From Xanthostigma xanthostigma (taxonomy: Eukaryota > Arthropoda > Insecta > Raphidioptera > Raphidiidae), in assembly GCA_963575645.1 (NCBI GenBank), contig OY754469.1, positions 10,992,001 to 11,056,000 on the forward strand: DNA of 64,000 nt, written 5' to 3'. The translations under genes and the position numbers were made by a program. Positions 21,721 to 34,483 of the stretch are shown here, piece after piece (positions within the stretch are counted from its first letter, which is position 1; every line of letters begins with the position of its first letter). The notes below the pieces were generated by a model. That model did not search any database and was not told the DNA's origin. It saw nothing but the letters and a program-made list of their open reading frames with translations.

Positions 21721-23130
21721 CAATTTTCCAAACTTATCGTCACAATCTTATAATTACACACTTAAATTTAGACATAGGATAGTTCTGGAATTAGCTTGGG
21801 TGCAGAAAAGGTATATGTGTATAGTATATTATATTTTTTTTTATATAAAGGTGTGCGCCAGGGGTGGGTCGCCACCGGCAGCTAAGATATTACTTAGCAT
21901 TATCTGGCGCGTATTGTCCTTTACTTTACGTACAGTAGACCATTAACTGTGAAACAAGACCGACTCTGCGATAAGAAACAAAGAACCATCTCTATACTTG
22001 TATATATACCTACAAATTTTACTGCGCACACACCGATTATATCGAGTGTAACAAAGCAGTCGATTTTTGTTTGACTGATTTTTTTGTAAGTATGACATTT
22101 CATTTTTATGTTCTCATATTTTAAGTCAGTGTGTTGTTTAATTGCTCACTTAACTTACCTAAAAAAAATTACAATTTTAAATATACTGACATTTGACGTA
22201 ATTGCAATAAATCTATACGGGGCCCCCTTAAGATATACTAATTATTTTTTCGATCTTAAAATTGTGATATTTGTAACACCAAATTATGTGCAAAATCGAA
22301 AAAATAAATCTTATTTCTATTTCTACATTTATTTCTAGTATAATATTATGTCTGTCCGGGATAAACTTCAAACCGGCTGAACCGATTGCGGTGGTCCTTC
22401 CCAAAAATAAGGGGTGAAAAGAGGGGTGGGAACCTTCATACGCTATTTCTCTGAAATTGCTTAAGTTAAAAACGTGAGACTTTAGATATGTCGGCTTTAA
22501 AAGATTTTAAATTGACTCAAATTAACACGACCCTTGTAGCTCTTTATCTAAATGTGAAAGTTTTTTGGACCATTAGATATAAATTTGAAATTTATCTCCG
22601 TTAAAACGTTTTTCTTTCCCTTTGTTGTTTTTCATATTCTTAACACAACGCGGTGAGTTATCTTTAAATTTAAATAAAGTGGCTGAAAGCAACTGTGCAA
22701 AAAAATTGATACATGTAGATTTCGTTACGAATAAAACAGTGTAGTTTTTCTTACCTCTAACGAAGCTACTGGCTTGTTGTAATATCAGCGGAATCTATCC
22801 GTAAGATAAGTCCTACGTATTATAAACAGGGTAACAATGCATCGATTTCCTGCCACTTACCTGTGCTCGATTATTTTTATATTTAAAGTAGTTTGAGTCT
22901 CATTTTGAAGTAGCCAACATTAAAAAAAAAATAATATCATGACGTATTACCCTTAACACCAATTTAATTGCCTGACAAAATTCATTCAATGTTGCTAATT
23001 GTATACTCCCGGCCATTTGTCGTAACGTAACAAAATTTTGTCTGTTCACTTGGGAAAAAGTAGACTTTTAAACGGGGAAATATGTTCGTTAGAATTTAAA
23101 AAACAGACAACACTCTTGCGCATATCGTAA
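21721..23130. other. no gene recognised
   Basis: Short random frames. Near 22334 a TCTAGTATAATATTATG stretch followed by CTGAACCGATTGCGGTGG resembles the 5' part of lepidopteran Helitrons, but it lacks the preceding A and no 3' end was found. Confidence 0.35.
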
Positions 23131-23132
23131 TA

Positions 23133-23550
23133 CAATGGACCCCCGATAATCCGACAAACATTTTGCAGGGCAGTGTCGGACTATCGAATTTGTTGGATTA
23201 TAGAGTACTGCCTAAGAATATCACATTTTTCTTTAATTGTCAGTGTTTTGTGCTTTTGCTTCTGAGCTTGTGACGACATTACTAGGTACGAATACGTAAT
23301 ACACAATGAATAAACAGTAAATAATAAACACACGCTAGACCGCGCCGGTATCTTCTTCAAACTTCAAATTCAAACTAAGCAATCAGAATCAAAACAATAC
23401 CCTACGCGTCGAGCACAATAGTGGTGGTGCACAAGTTCAATCATGCAATAGCGAAGAATGTCAAAAAAATATTCAATAATAAATAATAGACCATGTCGGA
23501 TTACAGGAGGTGCCGGATTAGACAGGGGCCGGATTACTGGGGGTCCACTG
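23133..23550. mobile_element. Tigger/pogo-type MITE, TA target site
   Basis: The ends are CAATGGACCCCCGATAATCC and GGATTACTGGGGGTCCACTG, flanked by TA (23131-23132, 23551-23552). Subterminal repeats such as GTCGGATTACAGGAGG and GCCGGATTAGACAGG repeat the same word. The 418 bp contain no transposase. This terminal pattern is typical of Tigger-like families. Confidence 0.8.
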
Positions 23551-23552
23551 TA

Positions 23553-24420
23553 TTATATTAAAATGAACTTTAAGCTGCAGATTTCTATAACGTGATTTAA
23601 GTTTCACATAGCCGGTGTAAACAAAATTTTCAACTTAAGTTTAACTTAATTCTAGCGGTGCTAATGACCATCAATGACATTACTTATTTAAAACTACAGA
23701 CTGTTTTAAAATCTGCAAATTCGTGAGTACAAAGACATAAAAATTAAACATGCTTTAAAAAAATAATTTTAAGATACGCGAACTTTTTATTTATGGTCCG
23801 ACTGTATTTTACGTGACTTTTTTTATTTAATATTATTAATATGTCCCCTGTTTTGTAGTTTGGTTTTTAAAAGCCGAACGAATATAAATATAATATTTTC
23901 CTGTAATAAATCATCATATAAAAATATAAAGACGTCGTGTATCAAAGTGAGCCTTGACACTGATAACAAATTAAACTGGCTGCTTCACAAAGAAGGCTGT
24001 GGTATCTATATATTACAAAAATACAGATCATGGTTTAATCAGATAAAAGGTATGCTTTTGCGCTAGTTGAATATTCTCATAAAAGTGTCATAATAGAGCA
24101 AAGTAAATAGTACACGCCATAATTATTATTCTATCAATGGACTCTACAAAAAATCGATAGAATTGTGATCATCATTACTTCTTTCTTTGTTATTAAAACG
24201 CTTATATTAGCTTGACTTGTATATATTGTAATGATAATAGATATTTATTTGCACTGCCAATAAATAGACGCAAAATCATGCAAATCGATTTTCACTCTCT
24301 TTCAAATGGTTAATGTGTACGATAAGATTGAGTTCTTACTTTGAAATAATGAAACGGTTTAAAATAGAATTATAAACAATTCGTAGTAAATTGTTTTCTC
24401 TGAATGTAATCAAAAGATTA
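23553..24420. other. no gene recognised
   Basis: AT-rich. The frame at 23860-24066 (68 codons) has no known motif. Confidence 0.4.
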
Positions 24421-24940
24421 ATTTTTTAACCGACTTCAAAAAAGGAGGAGGTTCTATGTTCGACTGTATTTTTTTTTTGTATGTTCACCGATTTCTCCGT
24501 CAATTATGGACCGATTTTCAATTTTTTTTTTTATTTGAAAGAGTGCACTTCCGAAGTGGTCCCATCGGAACCAAGTCAGGATCTGATGGTGGAATCCGGA
24601 GAAATCGAGGGAAACTCTCAAATTTCAAAGGCACGCATACTTGGCCTACCCATTGCAATACTTTATCTAACACTAAAAAGAGAAAAATAAAATATTTTTA
24701 ACAAAAAAATTGAACCGACTTCAAAATATGCACTAAAAAGTAAAAAATAATTGCGTATTGAAATGTTTTGGAGTCGGTGTCAGCCAAAGTGAAATCTATT
24801 CCGAGAATTAGAGACATGTTGCTACTTTCGAATTCCGATGTGACACCGACTCCAAAACATTTCAATACGCAATTATTTTTTACTGTTTAGTGCATATTTT
24901 GAACTCGGTTGAATTTTTTTGTTAAAAATATTTTATTCTT
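24421..24940. repeat. dispersed repeat with 100-bp-arm inverted repeat
   Basis: It begins TTAACCGACTTCAAAAAAGG, a phrase common in lepidopteran interspersed repeats. Positions 24680-24782 and 24841-24940 are near-perfect inverted arms containing TATGCACTAAAAAGTAAAAA and AATGTTTTGGAGTCGGTGTC, with a 58-bp centre. The open frames at 24456-24701 lie inside the repeat and are not genes. Confidence 0.65.
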
Positions 24941-25594
24941 GAATCTTATTAATAACAGCTTTCAAAAAATTAAAATTTTATTACGATTAACTAAATAATC
25001 ACAATATGTACCCTTTCCTCCACCACATGTATACCCGTCCTTCCGCCATATAATATATATTGTACAGAGTGTGTATTTACCTGTCTCTATAGCATTTTTT
25101 GCTGAAAGACATTGAGACAAACAGTGCAGATGGAAACTTCTATATAACAGACACGACTGTAGCCTGTACGTGGCAAACGAACCCGCGGTTGTCAGCTTGC
25201 ACCATAGGGCACGACGAGAGACGACACACGGTCGATCGCGCAATGACGAATGCAATGCAAAACAGTAAAGTGACTCGCTCTAGTTGTTTGTGCGCCGCAA
25301 AGACAGAGCTGAAGGAGCAGTGAGCCGTGAAGAAGCCGCGTTCGCCCTCCGGGGGGGATGGCAACACACACAAAGTTACAACATATACATACTGCTGACA
25401 GCTTCTTTGTGGCTTGTATCTCAGTCTATGCATGATATGTGTTGTTTGTGTAAGACAGCATGCCATTGCTTTGAATATGTGTACGGTGCACACTATCATC
25501 GTTCAAACTACACATTATATAAACCGACCCGATCCACGAAACACCGAAGTAGTACATTCAATTAACGATGAATTGGTTTATAAATCAATAATAA
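24941..25594. other. no gene recognised; CpG-richer patch and shared repeat
   Basis: 25000-25052 (TATGTACCC...CCTCCACCACATGTATA) is shared with the palindrome at 55175-55275. 25130-25340 is CpG-richer than its surroundings. Overlapping frames on both strands show no domain. Confidence 0.4.
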
Positions 25595-26428
25595 CTAGTG
25601 TACCCGTGCAAAACCTTTTGCACGTATTTTCATATTGTTCTCAAAAATCGATATTTTGATACAGACCTATACGACAATAATTGTATTCCTCATTAGTTTC
25701 CATTTACAGTTATTTTTTTTCTTTTGATTTAGCTTGATCCATCAAGTTGTCTCTATATTTAATTGATTATAAATTCAAAGAAAATGTATGAGATCTGTTC
25801 ATCGTTGTCATGGTTACCCCGCAAGAGCTGTCACAATTCATTTTTAGAAAATCTAACCTCATTTGATACATTTACGATTTTCACTATATTTTTCTGATGT
25901 GAGACCAAATTTTAGACTTGGTACAGTCCATGTAATATTTAAAAACTCTATTTTGGCATTGAATTAACATAAACTTACACGTTCTTAAATTATTTGGAAA
26001 ATAAAATAAAATTTGTGTATTAATTGCACATACCGCTAAACTAGCGGTATGTGCTTTATATTTGGAATATTTGCGCTAAAAACGAACTAAAAATATAGGT
26101 ACACTTCAATTGTCAAAGTCGACTTGTCAAACTGTTTGTAAAATCTCAGACATACGTACATATTTGCATTTCTCTCACACTCATGTCTCGTGAACATCGA
26201 AGGATTTTCTCTCTTTACGTCCCTCTTCACCCCGCTACCCCCTCGTCTTTTTTACTATTATCGGTTGAAAGAAGCCCTTTTAAAGAAATTTCACCAAAAA
26301 AAACATAGCGATAACATATCTGTGGACTAAAGGCTTCAGTTTAAAAAAAAAATTGTGTCAATCGGTTTAGTAGGGATGGCTGGCGGATTGTCTAGAGATT
26401 TAGGGCTTGTGTTTCAAAAATATAGATA
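25595..26428 (-). mobile_element. Helitron-like element, minus orientation
   Basis: The 3' end is clear: CGTGCAAAA-CC-TTTTGCACG at 25605-25624 forms a perfect 9-bp stem. It is followed on the minus strand, after six bases, by CTAG (25598-25595) and T. The 5' end is less sure: TCTATATTTTTGAAACACAA near 26428 followed by CTAAACCGATTGACACAA is like other Helitron starts. No Rep/helicase is visible. The short palindrome at 26026-26054 lies inside. Confidence 0.6.
26026..26054. repeat. 13-bp-stem palindrome, copy 1
   Basis: GCACATACCGCTA, then AAC, then TAGCGGTATGTGC: a perfect 13-bp stem with a 3-nt loop. An identical stem with loop AAT is at 43483-43511, and both are followed by TTTAT and preceded by ATT. 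Confidence 0.85.
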
Positions 26429-27644
26429 ATAATCAACAGAGCAGCAGATGAACTCTGTCTTGATTTCGAGTTTAGTTCTGCTAGAGAGTCATTGAACAAC
26501 GGAATCCTAAAAGCAACATAATTTTTAATGTCATGGTTTTTTTTATACCTGTGCCTTGAATTGATTCAATTATATTTTATCACTGAGTGATTAAAGAGAA
26601 AAAAACATATTTTTTGTATTTTATTACCGACTGATGACTTTATTTTTTAAAAGCAATAAATAATTGTCGATACAAGCAAATTAGCACCTGTAATATGGTG
26701 TGAGTTTTTAAATGAAATATGTATATTAATTTGAAAAAAAACCAACGTGTAATTAGTCGGAAAATTACATAGAGGGAGAAATAATTATTCTGTCTCTTTC
26801 CCTCGTTTTATTAATATTTGATAAAGAACCTTGTAAACTCTTAAAAAATTATTCACCTTTGAAAAGACCATAAAGAAAGCTTTAGTTCCGAATCGCGCCC
26901 GTAAACCGAAATTTGTAGAATCAAATCGAAAGAGTTTCAAAAAGTGGAAGTCACCTTGATAGCTTGGAGGCGCCTTCATCAAATTAAAAAAACTCTTGTT
27001 TCGAAAACCCTCCCTCTACGAAATAAAAGGGTGTTCATGTTTTAATAAGTCAACCTGTATACTAATATATAATTAATATATTATACTATGTTGTTATGTA
27101 ATGTAATTTATTATGTTCTTTGAAATATCAATATATGATCGGCCATGTATGTGAAATCGGGAAGCGGACCGTTTACCCCAATATCATTTTTTTCCAAAAT
27201 GGTAACCCTATGAAATCTAGTTAACGGATTAAAAACCGATTGCTACTGACAACGGTACACAATAAAGAGACAAGCAATGTCAAAATAGAAAGAGATAGTG
27301 ACTATATGGTATGTTTAACTCCTGAACAAATATATACTCGTGTGTAGGTGTGGATCATTGACATAGAGAATGGATTGCGCAATTGATTAGAAAACGTATC
27401 TTTTAACAGAAGAAGGTAGGCACTGGTGGCTGCCTCAAGATTGACTGCATTTCATTCATAGATTTTTTTTATATTCGGACCAATGACATTCACGCAGTCT
27501 GTAGCCGTCGCTGAAATTTATATTTATACCAATAGCATTCACAGAAATACACAGTCGGTTAACTATTGGCAGTTATATTATTTTAGCACACTCGTACAAT
27601 CGTGGACAATATTATTTTCGGTAAATTGCTGAGTTTGAAGAATG
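26429..27644. other. no gene recognised
   Basis: AT-rich sequence with no supported feature. Confidence 0.4.
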
Positions 27645-27652
27645 GTTCATTC

Positions 27653-28062
27653 TAGTGTTGGGCATAATCGATATATTCCAATAATCGAATGAATCGAAAT
27701 AATCGGTTTTTATAATCGAATGATCATTCGAATTATCGATTATGAATGATGCGCACCGCGTCACTTCATTATTCAACTATAAGTTAACCTTAACACTAAG
27801 TACAACAAAGTATGTACAATCGAAACACCCCCACTCTTCAATGCTAGGAAAGACTTCCCATCCCAGTGCATATAGATGCAGAAACCGAATGATATATCGA
27901 TATATCACAATATAATCGACAGTCGACATAACATATAGTACTGTGTCGGAATTAATATTCATTTCATATTTCATAATCGATTCGGTTGCCATAATCGAAT
28001 GATCGATTATTCGGCCATAATCGAAATATTTCGATTATATCATTCATAATCGCCCAACACTA
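27653..28062. mobile_element. non-autonomous hAT element with perfect 8-bp target duplication
   Basis: The ends are TAGTGTTGGGCATAATCG and CGCCCAACACTA, a hAT-type inverted repeat. Both sides carry GTTCATTC (27645-27652 and 28063-28070), a perfect 8-bp target duplication. The interior is dominated by repeated ATAATCGA/TCGATTAT words that pair with one another. It has no transposase. The intact duplication suggests a fairly recent insertion. Confidence 0.9.
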
Positions 28063-28070
28063 GTTCATTC

Positions 28071-28774
28071 TCTACGTCAATGGTGCGGATATAGCTTAAC
28101 GCCTCTCAATGCCGTTCATTCAAAGAGAAAACGTTCCAGTCGGTTTGTCTCCCTCACTCCCGTTCACACAAAACCTGTTCCTAACAGGCCAACCGCCCGC
28201 ACAACAAACTACATCTGTCTTCGTTTCATGCCTTATGTCAAAGCTAGCTCGCGCGCCAGCGGCCGCAGCTATCTCTTTCTCTCCGTGTCATTAATCAGCC
28301 GACTTGGGCACAATAGTCTTCATTCCGCAACACGTCAATGTTTGTGTGTATATATCTCTACCACCACCACCACCGCGCGAACTAAATTCTTATGAAGCGA
28401 CGTAAAGATGTCCACATAGTAAAATGGTTCGAAAGCTCTGAAAAAACATCGATAAATCTGACAGCAAAAACTGTTAAACGACGATCAATTCAAATCAACA
28501 ACAGATCATTTTATATCCAATGAAATGGACAGAGATAAAGCGACAATAGAGTAATCCGTTTCGTTAACAATAATAATTATGTTTGATTTGTAAACATCGT
28601 TAATTTTTCTCTTAAAAATTTCTGGTAAAATATAGTGTCAGTGGAAGTGGAAAATGTGTCGTCGGTGTGACGCAGAATCCCCCCCTTCGTGGTTAGCTGT
28701 TAAACTTTTTGAGGTTATGTGTTGCTGTCATGGTATTCGAATCTGAATGTTTAAAAACTTAAAACAATTTGTTT
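28071..28774. other. no gene recognised; CpG-richer stretch
   Basis: 28080-28300 is richer in C and CpG, and an ACC triplet run lies at 28360-28373. It could be old promoter or exon sequence; no frame supports a gene. Confidence 0.35.
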
Positions 28775-29412
28775 CGTTTTGATCAGTCTTAGAGATCAAG
28801 TACCTACTAGTACTCTTTTATCAATATATTATGCTCAAGTTTATTCACTAATTAGTTACGGAATCACTATCTGGGGAAATTTTTCATCGCATCTTAATGT
28901 TTTCAAAATGCAAAAACGCAGCTTGCGTATAATTGAGAGGCTAAATCCGAGAGAATCTTGTAAAGATACGTTTAAAAAACTTAAAATATTAACTTTACCA
29001 TGCATTTAGGTATATATTACAATGCTTAATAGATATAAAAAATAATTACACAGAATTAGAACATAATAACATAAGTCATAACTATTTCACAAGACATGGC
29101 ACGGACTTAAGAACGCCTAAACACAAATCAGCTCTCTATGAGAAAGGACCTAGATATTGGGGTCACAAATTTTATAATCATTTACCTGCTGACATAAAAA
29201 ATATAAAATCAATCAAATGTTTCAAACAAAATTGCAAAAAAATCTTATTAGGAAAATGCTATTATAATTATGAGGAATTTTTAAGGGACACTTTTTAAAA
29301 AACGTACTTATTATGTAATCTATGTTTCACTAATGTATTTTAATGTATTTTATTCTTTGACGAATCCACATGCACGCGTGCATCACGGATCTAAATAAAT
29401 TTGAATTTGAAT
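28775..29412 (+). pseudogene. non-LTR retrotransposon fragment (C-terminal RT region)
   Basis: This is the plus-strand end of a Jockey/CR1-like RT ORF. It reads SLISYGITIWGNFSSHLNVF then KMQKRSLRIIERLNPRESCK. After a frameshift near 29010 come HNYFTRHGTDLRTPKHKSAL and FYNHLPADIKNIKSIKCFK. The 3' region ends with GACGAATCCACATGCACG and a TTTGAATTTGAA tail near 29410. The catalytic motifs are lost by 5' truncation. It is the same domain order as in the ORF at 43.6 kb but a different lineage by sequence. Confidence 0.8.
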
Positions 29413-31582
29413 ATACATCTCTTCAAAGACTCACAGTCTTTTTTATAATATTATTATGACTGCTAGATTACGTTACCACAATGTTAGGAAATTAGGACTG
29501 TCGCTTTTTTTAAATAAGGGACATTACTAATTTAAATTCTGGTGCGCAGTGTACACCCGGTATATTAAAGAGAAAGCCGTAAAGAGGCGCGTCTTCGTTG
29601 CGTCGCGTCGGTGCAAACTGTGCTGATATGTAGTACAGTGAACAAGAGAACTGCTATTTAAGATTTTGGATTCACGATGCATTAAGCTTGTGTGAGTTAT
29701 TGGCCCAGTCACAATATTTATGTATCGCCTAATGGCGTTGTCACGCTATGCCACGCCGCGTCACACGCTACCACCCGTGCCATTGCCGCTTACAGCGCTA
29801 TCGTCCTTTGCTTTCGCCTGCTGCCTGCTTGCCTGCCTTCTAGCAGGACGGACCGACACACAACAAAAGAATATAAACAAGTGAGCAAAGCGCACTCTTT
29901 CGTCTGTTGGTGCTCTCTGTGCCCGCTTTCAGTGACGGTATTGTGTTTTGTTCTGTTTTGTCTTTTACAGTACGGTCGACTCTCTCTTTTCCAGCATTCA
30001 ATTCAATCGATCACTGTCTTCGTCGCGCGTTTCGCTATCGGTAGACTTTAATCATCTCTTAATGAGCACGCTTAACAGAACGTAGTGTTTTGCGGACGCC
30101 AAATTATGTATGTTTGTTTGTTCCCTTCTAAGAGGCCAAAAATGGACCGATCACATTTGAGCCGATGAAAGAACGTCTACTGTACTATCACACTATGTAA
30201 GTTCAGTAAAACTAGTCTAATCTAATTTAACTAAAAAGCCCGCGGCGTAATAGATACGATTTACTCGTGTAATTTAGAATAGAGAATGAAATTTGAATCT
30301 ACGTTTAAGAAACGGTAGCAACTCCCACACGATCCACAATTATAAAATATGTTAACTTCAAAATCAAATTAGACGCTTATAATCTCTGATACCGAGCGTC
30401 TATAATTTACTACGTATATCTTTTAAAATTAAACTGGATATTATATCTCGTATATATGAACGGAAAAAGCAACCTGACAAGTTAACCAGGCAACCAGGCA
30501 ATGGCCTGTATCCGAGTCCTATTTAATATTTGACCAAATTTGAAACCTTCCAGATATTGCCCTTGTAGAAATAGACACATTATTTCCAAGGGATATACGA
30601 GCATATCGGTAACTCTTGTAATTTAGAAAATATAGACATTCAAAGTTTTTGACTTTTTGAGAAACTTTAAAATCCTATAACCACTAAAGCAAAAGAAATA
30701 CAGATTTGGAACTAGCGTCTCTTTCTCTACAGGAAGCGTAAGTTAAAAAAAGATTTTAATTTTTTTCAAAAATTGCATTTTTCCACACGTGACAGTACAA
30801 CACTACAACATAAGATAAAAAAGTTGCCTTGTTTAGCTTTTTTTTATTCCTCTCAGAGGTTTTCTCATAAACGGAATATATTTCTATCAACGAATATTTT
30901 TCCAGGGCACATATACTGAAAAAATAGAGGACGATTAACAATAAATCTAGCATTGATGAATTTCAAGTAATTGGCACCCATCTTATCTCACAATATTCGC
31001 TTTTGTGTAATCTCTGTTCAGTTAATATGGTGGAGGCGCTAAGTAATATGGTGGAAGTTACGGGTATCGATTTTAAAGAAAGATTTACTCGCCATTTTTT
31101 AATTTAATTACAAAATTGATTTGCGCAACGACGCGACCTAAATTCTTCTTCAGTGTTTATAATGTAAATGAGCGATGTACTTGAGCAGTACTCATTTCTT
31201 TTATTCTGCCTGTTTTCATTTTTTGTCTCCAATGAAAAACACTGCTCAACGCGGTGTCACTGTCGACGGAAATGTTTATGTGCTAACACGTGCCTCGTTG
31301 CGTTGTGATATAATATATTATTACTTAAATTTATTTACAAATTAAGGAGGTTGATGCGTTACAGTCCCAATCAAAAGTAAGTCGAATTCTAAATGGGAAC
31401 TTTCCATAATAAATTTTTACAAAAGGTTATAAGTCGATGATACTAATAAATTATTGTCATAAAGGCATGAATAAATATTTTTTTAATATTAATTAAATAT
31501 TTCAGTATTTTACTTAATGGACTAACTTTTGAATTTTTTGTACAAAGTTGGGTTAGAAAAATTAAATGTATGTAAATATCTG
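29413..31582. other. no gene recognised; CpG-richer patch at 29580-30050
   Basis: 29580-30050 is clearly GC-richer than the surrounding DNA, with repeated GTCAC/CGCC words. It contains a 119-codon frame (29692-30051) that is cysteine- and leucine-rich and has no recognisable domain. I do not call it a gene. The rest is AT-rich. Confidence 0.35.
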
Positions 31583-31584
31583 TA

Positions 31585-32845
31585 CCGTAAAATGGGGTGA
31601 CTTTGACCAATTTTTAGGTTTGAACTAAAATTTCTATGTGAAGACTACAAAAATTCAGGGATATTGTTTTTTGACAATATGGGTATTAGGTAGTACTAGC
31701 GTTAAGGGAAAGTAGTATCTTTAGTTTGTTTACCATTATCAAGAAAAAAAATAAAATGGCGTAATAGTCAACTTCACCCCAAATGGGGTGAAGTTGACCA
31801 CAGCTTTAATTTTCATTCTAATTGTTTATTTTAGCTAGTTGGGGTTAGTTTGTCCACAGGAATATGAAAAGAACATTTTATGAAACATTTATTTAAAAAA
31901 AAAACGAACATTAAAGTCCGAACAACCTAAATAATGCAAAAAAGTAGAAATTAAACAGTTTACTTTAAATCAGATTGAAATTAAGCAGTTTACGTCAACA
32001 AAAATGTATATAAATATCACTAAAACTACTTTCAAATATAAAAAAACATTTTAGCTAAAATTAAACGCCGAAAGGTTCAAATTAAACAAAAATTCCCCTC
32101 TGCGACCGGTTTTGGGTTCGTACAATTAATATTAATTAATATGTAGGTATTTATTAATATTTTTTTAGAAGCCTGAGTTGCACTTATCTTTCCTTCTAAA
32201 ACCTCTTCTAAGCATTTTTCTAATGTTTCTTCACTATAATCTTTAAAAACTCGAGCACCTAAATATATTCTCGGCATATCGTCAAATTACACTTTTAAAT
32301 AATTAAGAACTCAATTTTACAACCATCACATTCATTCATCAGAACAAACCGCGTTGCTAGAACAGTACAGACACACAAGACTGCAAGTTTTTGCAAGACT
32401 CTGCAAGCTAGTCAACTTCACCCAGGCGGTCAAGTTAACCCCAAAATCGTAAAAATATTGTCAAAGTTGAATATTTAGAATACTGCGATCCAGTTATTAA
32501 AGTTATGTAAAATATGATAATAAAGTGTTGACACAGAAAAATCACGTTATTAAAATAACGAAACATATTAGTCGTAAAGTTTCTGGTTTTGCAAATATTA
32601 ATGATAGTTTGAGCACTACGAATTTTCATTAACTTTCATATATGACTTTGGCTTCGTATGTATCATGTATAGATAAAAATTAAAACATTTTGTTTACATG
32701 AAAACTTTTGACAATATATTAGCTTAATATTTAAGCAATAAAACTTCCGAATAATTATATCAATACGGAAAGTATTTAGCACTGAAACATTTTTTTAGTT
32801 TTTGGTCAACTTCACCCCAGTGGTCAAAGTCACCCCATTTTACGG
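31585..32845 (-). mobile_element. pogo-like DNA transposon, TA target site
   Basis: The terminal inverted repeats CCGTAAAATGGGGTGACTTT and AAAGTCACCCCATTTTACGG are perfect over at least 25 bp, with TA on both sides (31583-31584, 32846-32847). Further internal copies of the word (TCAACTTCACCCC, GGGGTGAAGTTGA) lie near 31770-31800 and 32410. The element is 1261 bp. It keeps the start of a transposase with a psq-type DNA-binding domain but not the DDE core. Confidence 0.8.
32077..32277 (-). pseudogene. pogo-type transposase N-terminus (psq helix-turn-helix)
   Basis: The frame starts MPRIYLGARVFKDYSEETLE, followed by KCLEEVLEGKISATQASKK. The YSEETLEKALEEV...GKISxxxASKKY pattern is the psq/HTH domain at the N-terminus of pogo and Tigger transposases, where it binds the terminal repeats. 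The match stops after about residue 40, where sequence without similarity (ILINTYILIN) takes over. The DDE domain is therefore deleted and the frame is a stub of 66 codons. The start is the natural pogo MPR start. Confidence 0.75.
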
Positions 32846-32847
32846 TA

Positions 32848-34483
32848 TATTACATATTTTTTGCAGTAAATAATTACAAAAAGAAATTAGAAGTAATAAA
32901 AATTAAAATTAAATCATTAAAGAGTTGAAAATTCAGTTAAAATTGTTAAAATTGTCAAGAATAAAAGTCCATAATCAAAAAGTGCTAAGGTTTAATAATT
33001 ATTTTTAATGATTAAAAGTCTCCTAATTAAATTGGAAAAAATATTAAAATATGCGTAAGACATCGATGTTTTACATAGTTAGTTTTCGGAACTGCTGACA
33101 TTATTTGGTTATTTGCAAAAAATTAAAATGTACCGTTTGCATGCTAAGTTGACATAATTTTCCATAAGACTATATGTAAAAGTTTTTTTTAATTTTTACC
33201 TTTATAAATCTCCTAATGATTTTGGATTTTTTGCAGAAAATTTTGTCATAAAAAAATCTATTAAAAAAACTTTATTTAAGATTTTTTTCATTATCTTCGT
33301 AAAACGGCTCAACCTCCTTAAGCATATTTAACTCCTAAATTAGTGATTCCCAAACTTTCCGCTATTGTAAATTTATCAAAAAAGTTATTGGTTCCGGTTT
33401 GATTTTCTAAAATCGCAGTTTCGTCAGATCTCGTCGTCGTTTTGGAGTTATATTCTGACTATTTTTGGACAATTTTTTTCGTTCAATATCTTTAGAGCGA
33501 ATCAACCAATTGAGGTTGAGCATGCTGGTGTGAAAGTTGCGGTTGACTAACTGCTGACAACGTTTTTCCTCGGACAATTACTTAATTTTTACGACGGAGG
33601 TTTGCTGGATAACTTCTACTATACTCTGCATTGTTTGTTTGTTAAATAGCAAATGTGAGTCTGCGTGTAAATAATATGTCTAACTCTAAAGCATTAAAAC
33701 CTTCCGACTTCCGGTTTTATTTGTATGGAATATGAAAACTAAATAATTACAGCATTATGATAACAATACCAGCAGTTAAATTGTTCAGCTTCCGTGTTTT
33801 GTATTTTAAAGGATTCATTTTAATAATCGTAGCAAAAGTATAAAAATATTCTAGGATATTCTGATTTGTGTCTCCTTTTTATTATAGTTTATTGTTTCAT
33901 TTTATATAGCTAAACAAACCTTGACAAATCAGGCTTGAAACCTTGGAGATTAAAAATTGTGCAATTTCAAGGTGGTTTTAAATCTAGAAATTTTTATGAC
34001 AAATAACTGCTTAATGAGTACTCAGACATTTAGTTTATGAGGTTATGAATATTATAGGTGCTTAAAGAAACGATAACGCTGGAAAGTCGTTGGAGCATCT
34101 AGCAGTTAGTTGCAAGCGGCACTAATCCATTTATACGGAAATGATACTTTTAATGGTTATTATATCCTTAATTAGATAATAACAAGTTAAGACATTGTCG
34201 TACATTCAACGGCAATAAGGAAATTTTAATCCTTATAACTGGACACTAACTTTACCACTAAATTATGTATTATTATTATATAATGCTTATTCGATTAACC
34301 GAAAATCGATTTATAAAATATGCTCGATTTAATCGATAATAATCCATTCTAGCGTATTCGATTCGGAGATCGAGTTTTCTGAAGACTTAATCAATCTGCC
34401 TCCATGGTATAAATGGAATCTGGGGGACCCGCCAAACTCTATACTCTATAATTTAAAGAAAAGCTATATAATTTCTGAACATC
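32848..34483. other. no gene recognised
   Basis: AT-rich, no coding signal. I see no transposon ends. Confidence 0.4.

Noticed and set aside
22334-22460. Possible Helitron 5' end on the plus strand
   Set aside because: TC is preceded by T and not A, the start differs from the family pattern, and no CTAG hairpin end was found downstream.
25140-25499. 119-codon minus frame
   Set aside because: Overlaps several frames on the other strand and has no motif.
29692-30051. 119-codon plus frame
   Set aside because: Cys/Leu-rich without a domain; it lies in a GC-richer patch where stops are rarer. Not enough to call a gene.
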